Assembly (NCBI GenBank): GCA_002762795.1
Contig: PCYA01000012.1
Location: forward strand, 121,934 to 165,315
Direction of reading: 5' to 3'
DNA length: 43,382 bases
Origin: Candidatus Woesearchaeota archaeon CG10_big_fil_rev_8_21_14_0_10_37_12
GTDB taxonomy: Archaea; Nanobdellota; Nanobdellia; Woesearchaeales; ARS49
Shown here: positions 14,357-22,869 of the stretch, piece by piece
How positions within the stretch are numbered: position 1 is the first letter of the stretch
Layout of the letters: every line of letters begins with the position of its first letter
Notes under the pieces: generated by a model
Database searches by the model: none
What the model was told of the DNA's origin: nothing
What the model saw: only the letters and a program-made list of their open reading frames with translations
Position numbers and translations under genes: made by a program

Positions 14357-15094
14357 ATGATAGAGGAATTGAAGACTTTCGGATTATCAGAAAAAGAAGC
14401 AAAAACATACCTTGCAGGACTCGAATTAGGAGTAGCAACTGCAAATGATATTTCTCTCAAAAGTAAACTACCAAGAACACTCGCTTACGACATTCTTGAA
14501 AGACTCATACACACAGGATTAATGTCATACTCAATTAAAGAAGGAAAAAAATATTTCACAGCAGCAGATCCAAACGAGCTCAGAAGAATCCTCAAAGAGA
14601 AAGACAATGCGATCCAGTACATTCTGCCAAAACTTCAAACACTCTACAAAATGAAAGGTCAAAAACGACCAAAAATAGACATCTTCGAAGGCAAAAAAGG
14701 ACTCAAAATGCTACTCAACGAAATACTCGAAACAAAAACAAAAACGTTGTTAGTATATGGAAGCACAAGAGCAAGCTCAAAATTACTGCCTGCATTCATG
14801 GAAGACTGGCACACAAGAAGAATACAGAAAAAAATATTCATCAAAGCTATTTACAACAATACTCCAGAGGCACGAGAACGTGTAAAAAGATTACCACAAG
14901 CATTCAAATATGGAGATTACAGATTCATGCCAATCACTGCAGAATCACCAACAGCAACAGCAATCTATGGAGATACGATATTCTTATTATCCTGGACACA
15001 AGAAGAACCATTCGCAGTTCGCATACACAGCAAAGAAATGGCAGAAAACAACAAACATTATTTTGAAGCGCTTTGGAATTTTGCAAAAAAATAA
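14357..15094 (+). CDS. TrmB-family transcriptional regulator
   Basis: This 245-residue protein starts at ATG 14357 (MIEELKTFGLSEKEAKTYLA), which suits the TATA spacing; an in-frame TTG at 14333 would add 8 residues. The N-terminal winged helix is the TrmB type (GLSEKEAKTYLAGLELG...SKLPRTLAYDILERL), followed by an effector-like domain. TrmB proteins sense sugars or other metabolites and act as repressors or activators. Adjacent divergent placement suggests it controls the LivK-like lipoprotein at 13057-14115. Confidence 0.8.
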   Translation: MIEELKTFGLSEKEAKTYLAGLELGVATANDISLKSKLPRTLAYDILERLIHTGLMSYSIKEGKKYFTAADPNELRRILKEKDNAIQYILPKLQTLYKMKGQKRPKIDIFEGKKGLKMLLNEILETKTKTLLVYGSTRASSKLLPAFMEDWHTRRIQKKIFIKAIYNNTPEARERVKRLPQAFKYGDYRFMPITAESPTATAIYGDTIFLLSWTQEEPFAVRIHSKEMAENNKHYFEALWNFAKK

Positions 15095-15140
15095 ACTCTA
15101 AAACAAGAAAATAAAATAAGAAAAAACAAAAAAATAATGC

Positions 15141-16376
15141 TTATTCAGCATCTGTTGAGGTCATAGAATCTGCACTTACTTCCATTTCTTCAACATCAGA
15201 ACCATATGCACTCCACTTTCCATCAACAATCTGGAACAAATCATAAGGCTTACTGACTTCACCATCAGTATCAAACGCATACGTACCAGAAGCACCAACA
15301 TACTCGCCCATAGTATACAAGAAATCCTTCATTGCAGTACTTGTACAATCAGTTTCAGCACACGCTTTTGCCAAAATCATAACAACATCATACGCTTCAG
15401 GAGTGTATGCAGTGTATTCTTTGTTGAACTTCGCCTGGAATGCATTTGCAAAATTTTCCAATTCTTGAGATTTTGGAACGCCAGGGATAGTTACAATCAT
15501 ATTGTACTCAGCACCCTGAACAGCAGACATAATCGAATCATCCTTTAATGCATCAGCAGCAATAATCGTCTTATCAAAACCAGCTTCTTTCAATTGTTTT
15601 AACAAAACTGCACCATCTGCGGGAAATGCTGCAAGATAAATTACATCAACTTGAGCTGCTTTTACTTTTGCAACAATTGTTCTAAAATCAGTCTCGTCAG
15701 GAGCATACGCTTCAGCAACACGCACATCTAAACCAATTTCTTTTGCTTTTGTTGTAAACACATCATGCAAGCCCTGACCCCAATCATTCTGAATATACAC
15801 AACTACAGCTTTTTCAGCACCCAAAGTATCTTTTGCTAATTCTGCACCAAGAACACCTTGTCCAGAATCAGAAGGTACAACTCTGAAAATAAAATCACCA
15901 GCATCCTTAATACTAGGAGCAGTTGCAGAATATGAAACAGTCAACACACCGTTTTCTTCAACAAGAGGAGCAGCAGCTAACATTGTAGGAGAACACATAG
16001 GACCAATAATAGCAGTCACTTTATCAACACTAACAAGCTTCTGTGCAGCAGTTGCACCATTTGCAGCCTCACATTTATCATCTTCATAAACAACTTTCAT
16101 TGTTTTGCCAGGAATCAACTGCTTATTATTAACTTCTTCAACAGCCAACTCAACAGACTCCTTGATAGGCGTTCCTAATGTAGCAATATTCCCAGTCAAA
16201 GCACCCATCCAACCAAACGTTACTTCTTCAAGTTCTGTGTCTCCTTCCATAGGAGCAGCTTCTTCAGGTGCAACATCTTCCATCTTACCTTCAGGAGCAA
16301 CAGGTGTTCCTGCTTGACCACACGCAGCAATCAAAAGCAACAAAACACCTAAAATTGCAAATAATATTTTTCTCAT
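15141..16376 (-). CDS. LivK-like substrate-binding lipoprotein
   Basis: This 411-residue lipoprotein (MRKILFAILGVLLLLIAAC) has an acidic, Pro/Glu-rich linker after the lipobox, then the type 1 binding fold (TFGWMGALTGNIA, VVYEDDKCEAANG, IIGPMCSPT, NDWGQGLHDVF, EAYDVVMILAKAC). Extra cysteine pairs (CAETDC) suggest a second disulphide. The C-terminus is acidic (MEVSADSMTSTDAE). It is the second gene of a tandem pair, its ribosome-binding site (GGAGG) lying in the last codons of the gene upstream. Confidence 0.85.
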   Translation of the reverse strand: MRKILFAILGVLLLLIAACGQAGTPVAPEGKMEDVAPEEAAPMEGDTELEEVTFGWMGALTGNIATLGTPIKESVELAVEEVNNKQLIPGKTMKVVYEDDKCEAANGATAAQKLVSVDKVTAIIGPMCSPTMLAAAPLVEENGVLTVSYSATAPSIKDAGDFIFRVVPSDSGQGVLGAELAKDTLGAEKAVVVYIQNDWGQGLHDVFTTKAKEIGLDVRVAEAYAPDETDFRTIVAKVKAAQVDVIYLAAFPADGAVLLKQLKEAGFDKTIIAADALKDDSIMSAVQGAEYNMIVTIPGVPKSQELENFANAFQAKFNKEYTAYTPEAYDVVMILAKACAETDCTSTAMKDFLYTMGEYVGASGTYAFDTDGEVSKPYDLFQIVDGKWSAYGSDVEEMEVSADSMTSTDAE

Positions 16377-16378
16377 GT

Positions 16379-17635
16379 TTATTCCTCCAAATCTTCAACT
16401 AATTCTGGTTCACCAGCTTTCAAAACATAAATAGCATGTTCAACACCAACAGCCTCACCATCTTCATCAAACTCGACATTACCTGTAATTCCGTTGTATG
16501 CGTCCATGTTGTACAACCAATCACGAATACAAATACTATCTTCACCGCACGCTTTTAACGCATTCGCAATAATCATTGTACGATCATATGCCAAAGCAAC
16601 AGCACTGTTTAATACAGGAACACTGCCGAACTTTTCTTCATATCTATCAATTAATGCTTTCCCGTTATCACTGAACTTTGGATCAAGCAAATCAGCCCAA
16701 ATAAGACCTTCAGCTTTCTCACTAAGAACTTCTGTTACAACCCTGCTACCACCAAAATAAGCAGCATACATCTGCACTTCCAGTCCAAGATCAAACGCTT
16801 GCTTCATAACCTGAGCAAGACCAGTATCTGCCTGCGTATTAACAAACAACGCATCAGGACTCACGGCCTTGATCTTTGTTAACTGAGTCCTATAATCCTT
16901 ATTATCAGGCTCAAAACTTTCACTAGCAACTATTTCTAAACCGAGCTCACCAGCTCTCTTAGTGAACTCATCACGCAAACCCTGAGCATAATCAGTATTC
17001 TCAGTAATAATAGCAACTTTCTTGCTCTTACTATTCACAGCATCAGCAAGACGCTTGCCAAGAACAGCATCACTAGGAATACTTCTAAACACAAAATCAC
17101 CAGCATCCTTAATCTTAGAATTTGATGCATAAGAAGTCAACAAAATAACTTGCGCTTCATTAGTAATAGGCGCTAAAGACAATGTTGCACCACTACAACT
17201 AGAGCCAACAACCACTTTAACTTTATCAACATTCACAAGCTTATTCGCAACTGTTGTAGCATCTTTACCATTACATTTATCATCCTCATAAATGAACTCT
17301 AACTGTTTGCCATTAATCCAACCAGCTTTTTCAATATCTTCCAAAGCCAGCAAGGTTCCCCTTTGCTCATCAATACCATAAGTAGCAGCATCACCAGTTA
17401 ACGGCGCAGAAAAACCAATGCGAATAACATCCTCAGAAGTTCCCATGTCGCTTGTTTCTTCAGCCATATCAGCTTCAGAATCAGTTGCTTCTTCAGCCAT
17501 ATTTTCTGTCGCGTCTGCTTCATCAACCATTTCTGGTTCAGCAACATCAGCAGGTTCTTCAACAACAGCTTCTGGTGCAGAACACGCAACTAACAATACA
17601 AACAAACAAAGAATGCTTATCAAAATTTTATTCAT
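16379..17635 (-). CDS. LivK-like substrate-binding lipoprotein
   Basis: The protein (418 aa) starts at ATG 17635 (MNKILISILCLFVLLVAC), with GGAGGGAGAG just before it and a TATA box (CTTTATATATACT, minus strand) about 45-50 nt upstream. After the lipobox comes a long acidic Glu/Ala/Asp linker of about 60 residues, then the LivK fold (IRIGFSAPLTGDAATYG, YEDDKCNGKDATT, VVVGSSCSGAT, LAYDRTMIIANALKAC). The linker probably holds the binding domain away from the membrane. It is the first gene of the pair with 15141-16376. Confidence 0.85.
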   Translation of the reverse strand: MNKILISILCLFVLLVACSAPEAVVEEPADVAEPEMVDEADATENMAEEATDSEADMAEETSDMGTSEDVIRIGFSAPLTGDAATYGIDEQRGTLLALEDIEKAGWINGKQLEFIYEDDKCNGKDATTVANKLVNVDKVKVVVGSSCSGATLSLAPITNEAQVILLTSYASNSKIKDAGDFVFRSIPSDAVLGKRLADAVNSKSKKVAIITENTDYAQGLRDEFTKRAGELGLEIVASESFEPDNKDYRTQLTKIKAVSPDALFVNTQADTGLAQVMKQAFDLGLEVQMYAAYFGGSRVVTEVLSEKAEGLIWADLLDPKFSDNGKALIDRYEEKFGSVPVLNSAVALAYDRTMIIANALKACGEDSICIRDWLYNMDAYNGITGNVEFDEDGEAVGVEHAIYVLKAGEPELVEDLEE

Positions 17636-17754
17636 ATCTCTCCCTCCATCCAAATTAGTACTTTCTCTATATTTAGTATATATAAAGTTTGCCCGAGGTT
17701 TATAAATGATAAACCCCACAATCTTTTTAAACACACGATTGCCAGAGCAGACCT

Positions 17755-19230
17755 ATGGCAACATATGATCAAGTAATCAACCTCGCAGTACGAAGAAGCA
17801 TCTTTTACCCTGCAGCAGAAATATACGCGAACAGCCCAGCAGGATTCTACGATTACGGGCCATACGGAGTATCAATCAGAAAAAAACTCGAACAACTCTG
17901 GAGAAAAACATTCGTACAAGCAGAAGGATTTCTTGAAATAGACGGATCAATCATCCTCACAGAACAAATATTCAAAGCAAGCGGACACTTAGAAAATTTC
18001 AATGACCCAGTCACACAATGCAAAAAAACAGGACAATTCCTACGTGCAGATAAATTATTAGAAGATTTGGGAGAACAAGTTAATGAGGGAACTCCTGTAG
18101 AAGAACTAACCAAACTCATCAGAAAACACAACCTCAAAAGTCCAGCAGGCGGAGAATTATCAGACGTAACAAAATCAAGCTTAATGGTACAATCAATTGT
18201 TGGCAGAGGAGATATGAAAACTTACATGCGACCAGAAACCTGCCAAAGCATATTTGCAGACTGGCCAAGAATAGCAAAAACCATGCGCGTAAAACTACCA
18301 TGCGGAGTAAGCCAAATAGGCAAAGCATACCGAAACGAAATATCGCCCCGACAAACACTCATGCGACAAGTCGAATTTATTCAAGCAGAAACAGAAATAT
18401 TCTTTGACCCAAAAGAAATAGATGCAATTGAGCGATGGGATGAAATAAAAAATTATGAAATCAAAGTACAATTTCAAAAAACAAACGAAATAAAATCAAT
18501 CACAGCAGGAAAACTAATAGCGGACAAAAAAATGAGCGGAAAACTAATCGCTTATTATTTAGCAAGAACACAACAACTATTTGAACGCGTGGGGATACCA
18601 AAAGAAGCGATGCGATTCAGACAAGTAGATGATGAAGAGCGAGCATTCTACGCAAAAGAAGGATGGGACTTTGAAGTCAAAACAAGCATCGGATGGATAG
18701 AACTAATCGCCAACAACTACAGAACAGACTATGACTTAAACCAACACGCAAAAATAAGCGGACAAGACATGAACTTCCTACGCGAAGACGGAAGCAAATT
18801 CATACCACACGTATGGGAATGCTCAATAGGATTCGACAGAACATTTTATTGTCTATTGGAACATGCATACAGAGAAAAAGAAAACACACCATCATTAGCA
18901 TTACCTGTGAGCTTAGTTCCTCTCCAAGCAGGAATATTTCCTTTGCTAAAAAATAAACCCGAGCTTGTTGCTAAAACAAAAAAAGTTTATGAACTGTTGA
19001 AAGATTGTTACGAAGTACAATACGATGATGCAGGATCAGTCGGTAAAAGATACGCACGAATGGACGAAATAGGAGTTCCTGTTTGCATTACAATCGATTT
19101 TGACTCATTAGAAAAAGAAGATGTTACGATTAGAAATAGAGATACAGGAGAACAGAAGCGTATTAAGATTTCCGAGTTGAAGGATGTAATGTTTAAACTG
19201 GTTACTGGGACAAATTTTAAACAGATTTAA
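17755..19230 (+). CDS. glyS: glycyl-tRNA synthetase, archaeal/eukaryotic type
   Basis: This class II synthetase attaches glycine to tRNA-Gly. It shows FYDYGPYGVSIRKKLEQLWR (motif 1 region), the motif 2 stretch GVSQIGKAYRNEISPRQTL, and WECSIGFDRTFYCLLEHAYRE with the motif 3 arginine, followed by the anticodon-binding domain (LVPLQAGIFPLL...DDAGSVGKRYARMDEIGVP). At 491 residues it is shorter than most archaeal homologues. A TATA box (CTTTTTAAAC, 17720-17729) precedes the ATG by about 30 nt. Its 3' end overlaps the convergent nitrilase gene by 14 nt. Confidence 0.95.
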   Translation: MATYDQVINLAVRRSIFYPAAEIYANSPAGFYDYGPYGVSIRKKLEQLWRKTFVQAEGFLEIDGSIILTEQIFKASGHLENFNDPVTQCKKTGQFLRADKLLEDLGEQVNEGTPVEELTKLIRKHNLKSPAGGELSDVTKSSLMVQSIVGRGDMKTYMRPETCQSIFADWPRIAKTMRVKLPCGVSQIGKAYRNEISPRQTLMRQVEFIQAETEIFFDPKEIDAIERWDEIKNYEIKVQFQKTNEIKSITAGKLIADKKMSGKLIAYYLARTQQLFERVGIPKEAMRFRQVDDEERAFYAKEGWDFEVKTSIGWIELIANNYRTDYDLNQHAKISGQDMNFLREDGSKFIPHVWECSIGFDRTFYCLLEHAYREKENTPSLALPVSLVPLQAGIFPLLKNKPELVAKTKKVYELLKDCYEVQYDDAGSVGKRYARMDEIGVPVCITIDFDSLEKEDVTIRNRDTGEQKRIKISELKDVMFKLVTGTNFKQI

Positions 19231-20044
19231 CAGTCTTTTTCAAATCACTTCTAATCTTGTATGCTTTCTCTGCATCTTTCAAAATAGTTGTATTAATGTT
19301 TGCAACAACAAGCTCTTCTTTTCTGTACTTTGCCTTCTTGACAACGCCCTTTAATGGCATAGTCATTTGTGAATGACCAATAAGCTTTTCATTTTTCTTG
19401 CCATATCTTACTCTGCCCACGCCATTACAATACGCCAAAACAACTTCGTTCTCAAACGCGCGTTCGACACACAACGCATCAACAATTTTTTCATCTGATC
19501 TTGTACCGTACTTTTTATCAAACGAATAACAATCACCATCACTCCAATAACTCGGACAAATAACAAGTTCAACACCCTTTCTTGCCATCTTTCTGAAAAT
19601 CTCAGGAAACATTAAATCCCAACAAATAATCAAACCAATTTTCCCATGTTTTGTATTAAACACAACAGACCTATGACCATCTGCCAGTGAAGCACGCTCG
19701 CTCAACCAAAGATGCACTTTTCTGTAATTTCCCACAACGTTCCCTTCAGAGTCAATATACACAGACATATTGTGCCTGCCACAATCATCCTCATGCACCA
19801 TAGAGCCAGGAACAACATCAATTTTGTATTTTTTTGCTAACTCTTGATACGCTTTAATATATTCGCTCTCGTGCGCAGCAGCAGTCTTTAGCTTTATCTT
19901 AGTACCTGTTACAAAATATTCAGGAAACACAATAATATGTGCCTTTTTCTGCGCTGCTTTTTTGATTAATTGCTCAGCCTTATTTCTATTCTTCTCAGGA
20001 GAATCAGAAACTTCACACTGCGCAAGAGCAATTCTACACTTCAT
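19217..20044 (-). CDS. carbon-nitrogen hydrolase (nitrilase superfamily)
   Basis: The start is taken at ATG 20044 (MKCRIALAQCEVSDSPEKNR), matching the family N-terminus; an upstream in-frame ATG at 20065 would add 7 residues. The Glu-Lys-Cys triad is present: E42 in FPEYF, the lysine in YRKVHLW, and the cysteine in LIICWDLMFPE. Family members hydrolyse amides such as omega-amides or N-carbamyl groups. The substrate is not evident. The protein is about 275 aa, normal for the family. Confidence 0.85.
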   Translation of the reverse strand: MKCRIALAQCEVSDSPEKNRNKAEQLIKKAAQKKAHIIVFPEYFVTGTKIKLKTAAAHESEYIKAYQELAKKYKIDVVPGSMVHEDDCGRHNMSVYIDSEGNVVGNYRKVHLWLSERASLADGHRSVVFNTKHGKIGLIICWDLMFPEIFRKMARKGVELVICPSYWSDGDCYSFDKKYGTRSDEKIVDALCVERAFENEVVLAYCNGVGRVRYGKKNEKLIGHSQMTMPLKGVVKKAKYRKEELVVANINTTILKDAEKAYKIRSDLKKTVKSV

Positions 20045-20074
20045 TTTAACTTCAAGATTATGCAAACTGACTTA

Positions 20075-20902
20075 TTAAGGTATCTTTGTTTTAATTTTTT
20101 CCTTATTTTCTTCGATTAATTTTAACAAATGCGATTTAGAACTTTCTACAACTGCTTTATTTGTTTCAAACGTAAATGTTACAGCACGTTTTGGATCGTC
20201 CTTTAACCTTTCAAAAACAAGCAAATCTTTTGGTGTTACAAAACTCTTTACTCTATTGTATGCGGCAGTTAACTCAGTGACAGCATCAAAATGGAAAAAC
20301 ACATTCATCAACGTGCCACCATATACTGCAATAATATTGGGAGTTGACCTCGGAATTCCCAAGTAAACATTCATACCTAGCGATGTTAGATACTTTGCAC
20401 AAAAGCGATTCACTACATTGTTATTCTCAATTAAAATATGACACTCATTTTCCTTTGCAAATGATTTCATAAACTCTTTCTGCTCACGATCAAGAATAAA
20501 CAACCCAACGTTCTTAAAGTGACAAATAAACCTGTTTTCCTCAGTGTTAATATTGCCAAGCTGGGCATTCATTACAAAAAATTCAAACGCCTTACTCATA
20601 CTCTCCAAATGAACACATTTCGCATTGCCGTCATAAACAGGAATGCCCCGTTTTTTATTCAGCACATCACCAACAGAAGCAAGCCAACTTTCTTCAATTG
20701 ACCAACACCCTTTTTTGTTCGCAAGAATTTTCTCATTTGCTAACTGATTTAAAATTTTATGAACTCCCTGATACGTACAACTCTTTCCCAAATCTCTTAC
20801 ACTCTTTGCTATCTGAACAACAGACTGAGCACGCTCTCGCAGAAGTACATTCATAACCAGATTTTTCAAGGACTTCTTAGGTGGAAATATATTCACAAGC
20901 AT
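20075..20902 (-). CDS. winged-helix protein, possible transcriptional regulator
   Basis: This 275-residue protein has an N-terminal helix-turn-helix-like segment (about residues 20-65: LLRERAQSVVQIAKSVRDLG...YQGVHKILNQLANEKIL), followed by about 200 residues with mixed strands and helices not assigned to a family. The ATG at 20902 is about 24 nt after a TATA box (GTTTAAAAC on the minus strand, about 20920-20930). No nearby target is obvious. Confidence 0.55.
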   Translation of the reverse strand: MLVNIFPPKKSLKNLVMNVLLRERAQSVVQIAKSVRDLGKSCTYQGVHKILNQLANEKILANKKGCWSIEESWLASVGDVLNKKRGIPVYDGNAKCVHLESMSKAFEFFVMNAQLGNINTEENRFICHFKNVGLFILDREQKEFMKSFAKENECHILIENNNVVNRFCAKYLTSLGMNVYLGIPRSTPNIIAVYGGTLMNVFFHFDAVTELTAAYNRVKSFVTPKDLLVFERLKDDPKRAVTFTFETNKAVVESSKSHLLKLIEENKEKIKTKIP

Positions 20903-20993
20903 ATACTCACAGAGAAAATGGAATGTTTTAAACGTTTTGTTTCAACAGAATACAACTCTTGCTTTTTATTTCAAATATCCTCTGCACTTGTTA

Positions 20994-21380
20994 ATGAGCC
21001 GGACACTTGACAGCAAAGTATTTTTTGCAATACCTGGAGAAGATCTTGATGAAAGAACGTACAAATTGTGGTTTGATTCAGCAATAATTTCTCCATGGTT
21101 GTTAAAGGAAGGAAACCATCCCCGACTTGTTAACTTTTTTGTTCGTGAACTTGCAAAAACGTGGAATCAGGATTACCCACTTAACGCATTATATAATGGT
21201 AAGAATGGTATTTGTAAATTCCGAAGAACTGATGATCAATGGGCAGGAGGCAGAGGCGTTATTGTTCGAGACCATTATGACGAATATGCAGTTGCACGTA
21301 TTCGCATGGTCGCAGACAGCTTGGAAGCATTTCTTCAAGAAAAACAAATTCTATATAAAAGACAGAATTTTGAGAGGTAA
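20994..21380 (+). CDS. hypothetical protein, 128 aa
   Basis: The start at ATG 20994 (MSRTLDSKVFFAIPGEDLDE) is chosen because CTTTTTATT (20962-20970) lies about 28 nt before it. I do not recognise the protein. It is soluble and rich in aromatic residues, with LWFDSAIISPWLL and the segment DQWAGGRGVIVRDHYDEYAVARIRMVADSLEAFL. It is transcribed divergently from the winged-helix gene. Confidence 0.5.
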   Translation: MSRTLDSKVFFAIPGEDLDERTYKLWFDSAIISPWLLKEGNHPRLVNFFVRELAKTWNQDYPLNALYNGKNGICKFRRTDDQWAGGRGVIVRDHYDEYAVARIRMVADSLEAFLQEKQILYKRQNFER

Positions 21381-21420
21381 TACGGCAAACTTTATAAACA
21401 ACTTTTGTTCTTGCTTCTTT

Positions 21421-21609
21421 ATGCAAATAACCTTAGAACAAGTACACAAAGACCTCGAAGGTCTGAAAAAAAAGGTAGACCATATTGTTGATTTACTTGA
21501 AGAACCCTATGAACTTGCTGACGATGTTCAAGAAGAAATAAAGCAATCAAAAAAACGCTCCAAAGAAGCATTTGTTTCACAAGAAGAAATGCGAGCTGAA
21601 TTTGGATGA
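21421..21609 (+). CDS. short antitoxin of a RelBE-like pair
   Basis: This 62-residue helical, highly charged protein (MQITLEQVHKDLEGLKKKVD...FVSQEEMRAEFG) lies immediately upstream of a RelE-fold toxin, overlapping it by ATGA. The sequence resembles short archaeal RelB-type antitoxins without a clear DNA-binding domain. A TATA box (CTTTATAAAC, 21390-21399) is 26 nt upstream, so it is leaderless. Confidence 0.65.
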   Translation: MQITLEQVHKDLEGLKKKVDHIVDLLEEPYELADDVQEEIKQSKKRSKEAFVSQEEMRAEFG

Positions 21610-21860
21610 CGAAAATAGATTGGGATCCCAAAACAAAAGAGTTCTTGCAAAAAATAGAGAAAGAAATCGCACGCCGTATATTTAGAAAAGTGGACGTTGA
21701 AATACGTGCAAATGTCATACACTATTTGGAACCATTAGTTGGCAGATCTGATAAAAAAATAAGAATCGGAGATTATAGGCTTTTCGTAACATATGAATCG
21801 AAAACCGATAATTTAATAATACACGCCATTCGCCACAGACGAGATGCATACAATAATTGA
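21606..21860 (+). CDS. relE: RelE/ParE-superfamily toxin
   Basis: This is an 84-residue small basic protein with the RelE fold: helical N-terminus (WDPKTKEFLQKIEKEIARRIFRKV), then LVGRSDKKIRIGDYRLFVTYE and a final IIHAIRHRRDAYN with the conserved basic/His C-terminus. RelE homologues cut mRNA on the ribosome. It overlaps the antitoxin gene by 4 nt. Confidence 0.8.
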   Translation: MTKIDWDPKTKEFLQKIEKEIARRIFRKVDVEIRANVIHYLEPLVGRSDKKIRIGDYRLFVTYESKTDNLIIHAIRHRRDAYNN

Positions 21861-21872
21861 GGAGGAAATAAC

Positions 21873-22163
21873 ATGCAAATATCAGACATACAATCAGGAC
21901 AAGGAAAAATAGATGTTATTGTAACGATTGAAAGCATTGAAGAACCAAAAGAATTCAACAAATTTGGCAACACAGGAAAAGTAGCCAAAGCCAAAGCAAA
22001 AGATGATTCTGGTGAGATTACTTTTACGCTCTGGAACGAACAAGTAGACCTCGTAAAAGAAGGAAACAAAGTACACATCATAAACGGTTGGTGCAGTGAA
22101 TACCAAGGAGAAAAACAACTCAGCACAGGCAAATTTGGCAGACTAGAACTTGTGAAAGAATAG
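21873..22163 (+). CDS. single OB-fold nucleic-acid-binding protein (RPA/SSB-like)
   Basis: This 96-residue OB-fold domain (IDVIVTIESIEEPKEFNKFGNTGKVAKAKAKDDSGEITFTLWNEQ, then VHIINGWCSEYQG) is of the kind found in archaeal RPA-like single-strand DNA-binding proteins and in tRNA-associated OB proteins. GAGGAGG lies 8 nt before the ATG, the strongest ribosome-binding site on this strand. Only one OB domain is present and no zinc finger. Confidence 0.7.
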   Translation: MQISDIQSGQGKIDVIVTIESIEEPKEFNKFGNTGKVAKAKAKDDSGEITFTLWNEQVDLVKEGNKVHIINGWCSEYQGEKQLSTGKFGRLELVKE

Positions 22164-22208
22164 TCATTTTAAGACAACACTTAAATAAGATATTCTATTT
22201 TTATTTTT

Positions 22209-22673
22209 ATGTCTCGAATTCAATATTACAAACAAGAAACTACTTACATGTGCGGTCCTGCAGTTCTTCGTATGATTCTCGCAGCATTTGGAATACGCAA
22301 AACAGAAAGACAGGCAGCAAAACTTCTTGGCACAAATAAAGTGAGCGGTACAAGCAATGAAAAATTTCCTTTCGTTGCAGAGAAGTACAAGCTAAGTTAT
22401 GTCGTTGGACGAAATGCCGTTCTTGGAGATGTTAGACAAACACTCGCAAAAGATTACCGTGTAATTATTTGTTATGTTCGTCTTGCTGAAGAAGAAGGAC
22501 ATTACGCAGTCGTTAACAAACTAGAAAAAGGAACGATTCATCTTTTCGACCCGTACTATGGACGCACTCACAAATATCCAATCAAACAATTCAAAAAATA
22601 CTGGCAACGAAAAACACGATACGATAAAGAACGCGGCTGGTTCTTTGCAGTTAAACAAACAAACGGAACTTGA
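22209..22673 (+). CDS. C39-like cysteine protease, stand-alone
   Basis: The 154-residue domain has the papain-like C39 signature: Q9 in YYKQETTYMCGPAVLRMIL, catalytic C15, H98 in EEGHYAVV and D114 in HLFDPYYG, in the right order. C39 domains usually cut double-glycine leader peptides and are fused to ABC exporters. Here no transporter, TM segment or signal peptide is present, so a cytosolic processing or deconjugating role is possible. The substrate is unknown. Confidence 0.75.
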   Translation: MSRIQYYKQETTYMCGPAVLRMILAAFGIRKTERQAAKLLGTNKVSGTSNEKFPFVAEKYKLSYVVGRNAVLGDVRQTLAKDYRVIICYVRLAEEEGHYAVVNKLEKGTIHLFDPYYGRTHKYPIKQFKKYWQRKTRYDKERGWFFAVKQTNGT

Positions 22674-22719
22674 TACAGAAAACCTTTTAAATGAATTCTA
22701 GTGATTATTTGCTATCCTT

Positions 22720-22793
22720 GGGCTGGTAGCTTAACCTGGGAAAGCACACGACTGAAGCTCGTGGTATTAGGGGTTCAAATCCCCTCCGGCCCA
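22720..22793 (+). tRNA. tRNA-Phe (GAA)
   Basis: A complete 74-nt cloverleaf is visible: acceptor GGGCTGG/CCGGCCC (one G-T wobble), D-arm GCTT...AAGC, anticodon stem CACGA/TCGTG with loop CTGAAGC (anticodon GAA), T-arm AGGGG/CCCCT with TTCAAAT loop, discriminator A. No intron and no encoded CCA. A TATA-like CTTTTAAA (22684-22691) lies about 33 nt upstream. Confidence 0.95.
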
Positions 22794-22804
22794 TTAAATT
22801 CAAA

Positions 22805-22864
22805 ATGAAAGACATCTTTCTTATAACAGGAAACAAGAATAAATTAAGAGAATATCTTAACTAA
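22805..22864 (+). pseudogene. truncated HAM1/RdgB (XTP/dITP pyrophosphatase) start
   Basis: The 19-codon ORF reads MKDIFLITGNKNKLREYLN and stops. FLITGNKNKLRE is the conserved N-terminal nucleotide-binding strand and loop of HAM1/RdgB house-cleaning pyrophosphatases (normally about 180 aa). The rest of the gene is missing. The stub begins 12 nt after the tRNA-Phe gene and ends 6 nt before the convergent appendage operon, so a deletion or insertion next to the tRNA probably cut it. Confidence 0.65.
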
Positions 22865-22869
22865 AAGAA

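Noticed and set aside
17398-17705. Open frames rich in Leu/Lys and Ser/Ala overlapping the lipoprotein N-terminus
   Set aside because: They are shadows of the acidic Glu/Ala linker on the other strand and frames; no ribosome-binding site or family match.
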